Source: Desulfobacterales bacterium | GTDB lineage: Bacteria > Desulfobacterota > Desulfobacteria > Desulfobacterales > UBA11574 | DNA length: 13,692 nt | Assembly: GCA_030145595.1 (NCBI GenBank) | Contig: JAQYVG010000071.1 | Location: 1-13,692 of the forward strand | Reading direction: 5' to 3' | Part shown: piece by piece, positions 12,852-13,692 of the stretch | How positions within the stretch are numbered: position 1 is the stretch's first letter | Layout of the letters: the number at the start of each line of letters is the position of its first letter | Made by a program: the position numbers and the translations under genes | Notes under the pieces: generated by a model | What the model was told of the DNA's origin: nothing | Databases searched by the model: none | What the model saw: the letters and a program-made list of their open reading frames with translations, nothing else

Positions 12852-13562
12852 ATGACGTGGCCCTGCGGTATAGACATGGATTCATTGACTCAAGATGCTT
12901 TTTTTAACGGCCGTATTCAAGTCAAGCAGCATCGCAGCGGCTACCGCTTTTCCATTGATGCTGTTTTAATTGCCGGCCATGCCAAGCCGCGTCCCGAAGA
13001 TACGGTACTGGATCTGGGTACGGGTTGCGGCATAATTCCCATGATACTGGCATATCGTCATCCGGCAATAAAAGTATATGGAATTGAGGTGCAGCCGCAA
13101 CTGGCCGAGCTTGCCGCCCTTAATGTTGAAGAAAATAATATGGGTGATCAGATTTCAATTCTTTGTATGGATATGAAAACGTTGCAATCTGATACGATTT
13201 CCGGGCCGGTGGATCTGGTAATAAGTAATCCCCCTTTCAGGAAGGCCGAATCAGGAAGAATAAATCCTAACCAACAGCGGGCAATTGCCCGGCATGAAAT
13301 TAAGGCCACCATTTTTGATGTCGTTGAAACCGCCCGTCGCATGCTGCCTCTTGCGGGACGCTTTATTACAGTTTATCCGGCTGAGCGCATAACGGATATT
13401 CTTTCGCAAATGCGCAGTGCGGCTATTGAGCCCAAATTTGTGCGAACGATCCATTCAGACACAAATACTGAAGCGAAGCTGATTTTAGTGGGAGGGAGCA
13501 AAGGAGGGCGCCCGGGGGTAAAAACCTCTGGAGTCTTGGGCATGGGCACATTAGGATCGTAA
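12852..13562 (+). CDS. TrmN6-like (tRNA1(Val) adenine-37 N6) SAM-dependent methyltransferase, atypical C-terminus
   Basis: A 236-residue Rossmann-fold methyltransferase. The start is uncertain: ATG 12852 and ATG 12876 (MDSLTQDAFFNGRIQVKQHR) both lack a good ribosome binding site, and the second fits the family start better. The opening GRIQVKQHRSGYRFSIDAVLIA is the TrmN6/YfiC signature. SAM motif I is VLDLGTGCGIIP (D54-L-G-T-G-C-G60), and the amino-methylase motif is N126-P-P-F129, typical of N6-adenine or glutamine targets. HEIKATIFDVVETARRMLPLAGRF follows. The family normally ends with GGRPGL followed by a PPLxIY-type tail. Here GGRPGVK is followed by TSGVLGMGTLGS and a stop, unlike relatives, so the last dozen residues may come from unrelated DNA. 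The N6-adenine tRNA role is inferred from the family. Confidence 0.85.
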   Translation: MTWPCGIDMDSLTQDAFFNGRIQVKQHRSGYRFSIDAVLIAGHAKPRPEDTVLDLGTGCGIIPMILAYRHPAIKVYGIEVQPQLAELAALNVEENNMGDQISILCMDMKTLQSDTISGPVDLVISNPPFRKAESGRINPNQQRAIARHEIKATIFDVVETARRMLPLAGRFITVYPAERITDILSQMRSAAIEPKFVRTIHSDTNTEAKLILVGGSKGGRPGVKTSGVLGMGTLGS

Positions 13563-13692
13563 GCGCGAATCTCGACGCGGTAACGCCCTACCGGCACGCC
13601 GATGTCTCCTATATAGGCAAGGCCGGGATGTTCCCAGGTGTCGCGTAGTAGTGCCTTATTGCGTGGGCTCTCGGCAAGCGACGTATATTCAT
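13373..13692 (-). CDS. Unrecognised minus-strand frame entering from the right edge (partial, true end uncertain)
   Basis: Reading the minus strand from the right edge gives an uninterrupted frame starting EYTSLAESPRNKALLRDTWE, then HPGLAYIGDIGVPVGRYRVE and IRAYDPNVPMPKTPEVFTPG. The frame stays open to TAA 13373-13375. However, bases below about 13520 are the sense strand of the methyltransferase, so real coding probably covers only about 13520-13692. Codons are G+C-rich in third position, unlike the neighbouring gene. The peptide looks protein-like (beta-turns, Pro and Asp in place), but I cannot assign a family. It may mark a junction with foreign DNA or an assembly chimera. Confidence 0.35.
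   Translation of the reverse strand, partial: EYTSLAESPRNKALLRDTWEHPGLAYIGDIGVPVGRYRVEIRAYDPNVPMPKTPEVFTPGRPPLLPPTKISFASVFVSEWIVRTNLGSIAALRICERISVMRSAG

Overview
The window looks like chromosomal DNA of a Desulfobacterota (deltaproteobacterial, Desulfobacteraceae-like) organism. Three things suggest this: probable selenocysteine use in a periplasmic thiol-redox protein, the mix of protein families (a PilY1-like end, a PilB/GspE motor, DUF4124, FmdB, a GxxExxY remnant), and many short inverted and tandem repeats between genes. This taxonomic call is inference from gene style, not from a marker gene.

Layout. (1) 1-2052, plus strand: the 3' end of a PilY1-like beta-propeller gene, a probable ~340 bp non-coding insertion (303-641), a DUF4124 coiled-coil periplasmic protein, and a DsbA-like thioredoxin-fold protein. 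The DsbA-like frame is split by an in-frame TGA exactly where the first Cys of CxxC belongs. Two hairpins lie just downstream, so it is read here as one 292-residue selenoprotein (1174-2052) and not as two ORFs. (2) 2053-4153: a heptanucleotide tandem array, then a GspE/PilB-family ATPase. (3) 4152-4420: a 125 bp near-perfect palindrome and two terminator hairpins between convergent genes. (4) 4421-5485, minus strand: an exported LysM protein with a good sigma-70-type promoter. (5) 5549-5973: a small mobile-element-like cassette with ~35 bp terminal inverted repeats, an 11 bp flanking direct repeat and a truncated GxxExxY gene. (6) 6002-8111, minus strand: groES-groEL with a terminator. The groES 3' end is duplicated, giving GroES an eight-residue tail. 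(7) 8422-9447, minus strand: an FmdB zinc ribbon and an HExxH-containing protein of unknown function. (8) 9500-9598, plus strand: a 32-residue bS22/COX24-like ribosomal protein. (9) 9726-11707, minus strand: hflK-hflC, overlapping by one base. (10) 12215-13562, plus strand: a DciA/DUF721 protein, a repeat-rich spacer, and a TrmN6-like methyltransferase whose C-terminus looks replaced. After that, an unrecognised minus-strand frame enters from the right edge.

Functional themes are envelope biology and proteostasis: a pilus tip or adhesin end, a pilus or secretion motor, periplasmic thiol redox, LysM wall binding, GroESL folding, and HflKC control of FtsH. The most notable items are the selenoprotein, the GxxExxY cassette, the probable insertion at the pilY1 stop codon, the duplicated groES tail, and the 32-residue ribosomal protein that ordinary gene callers miss.
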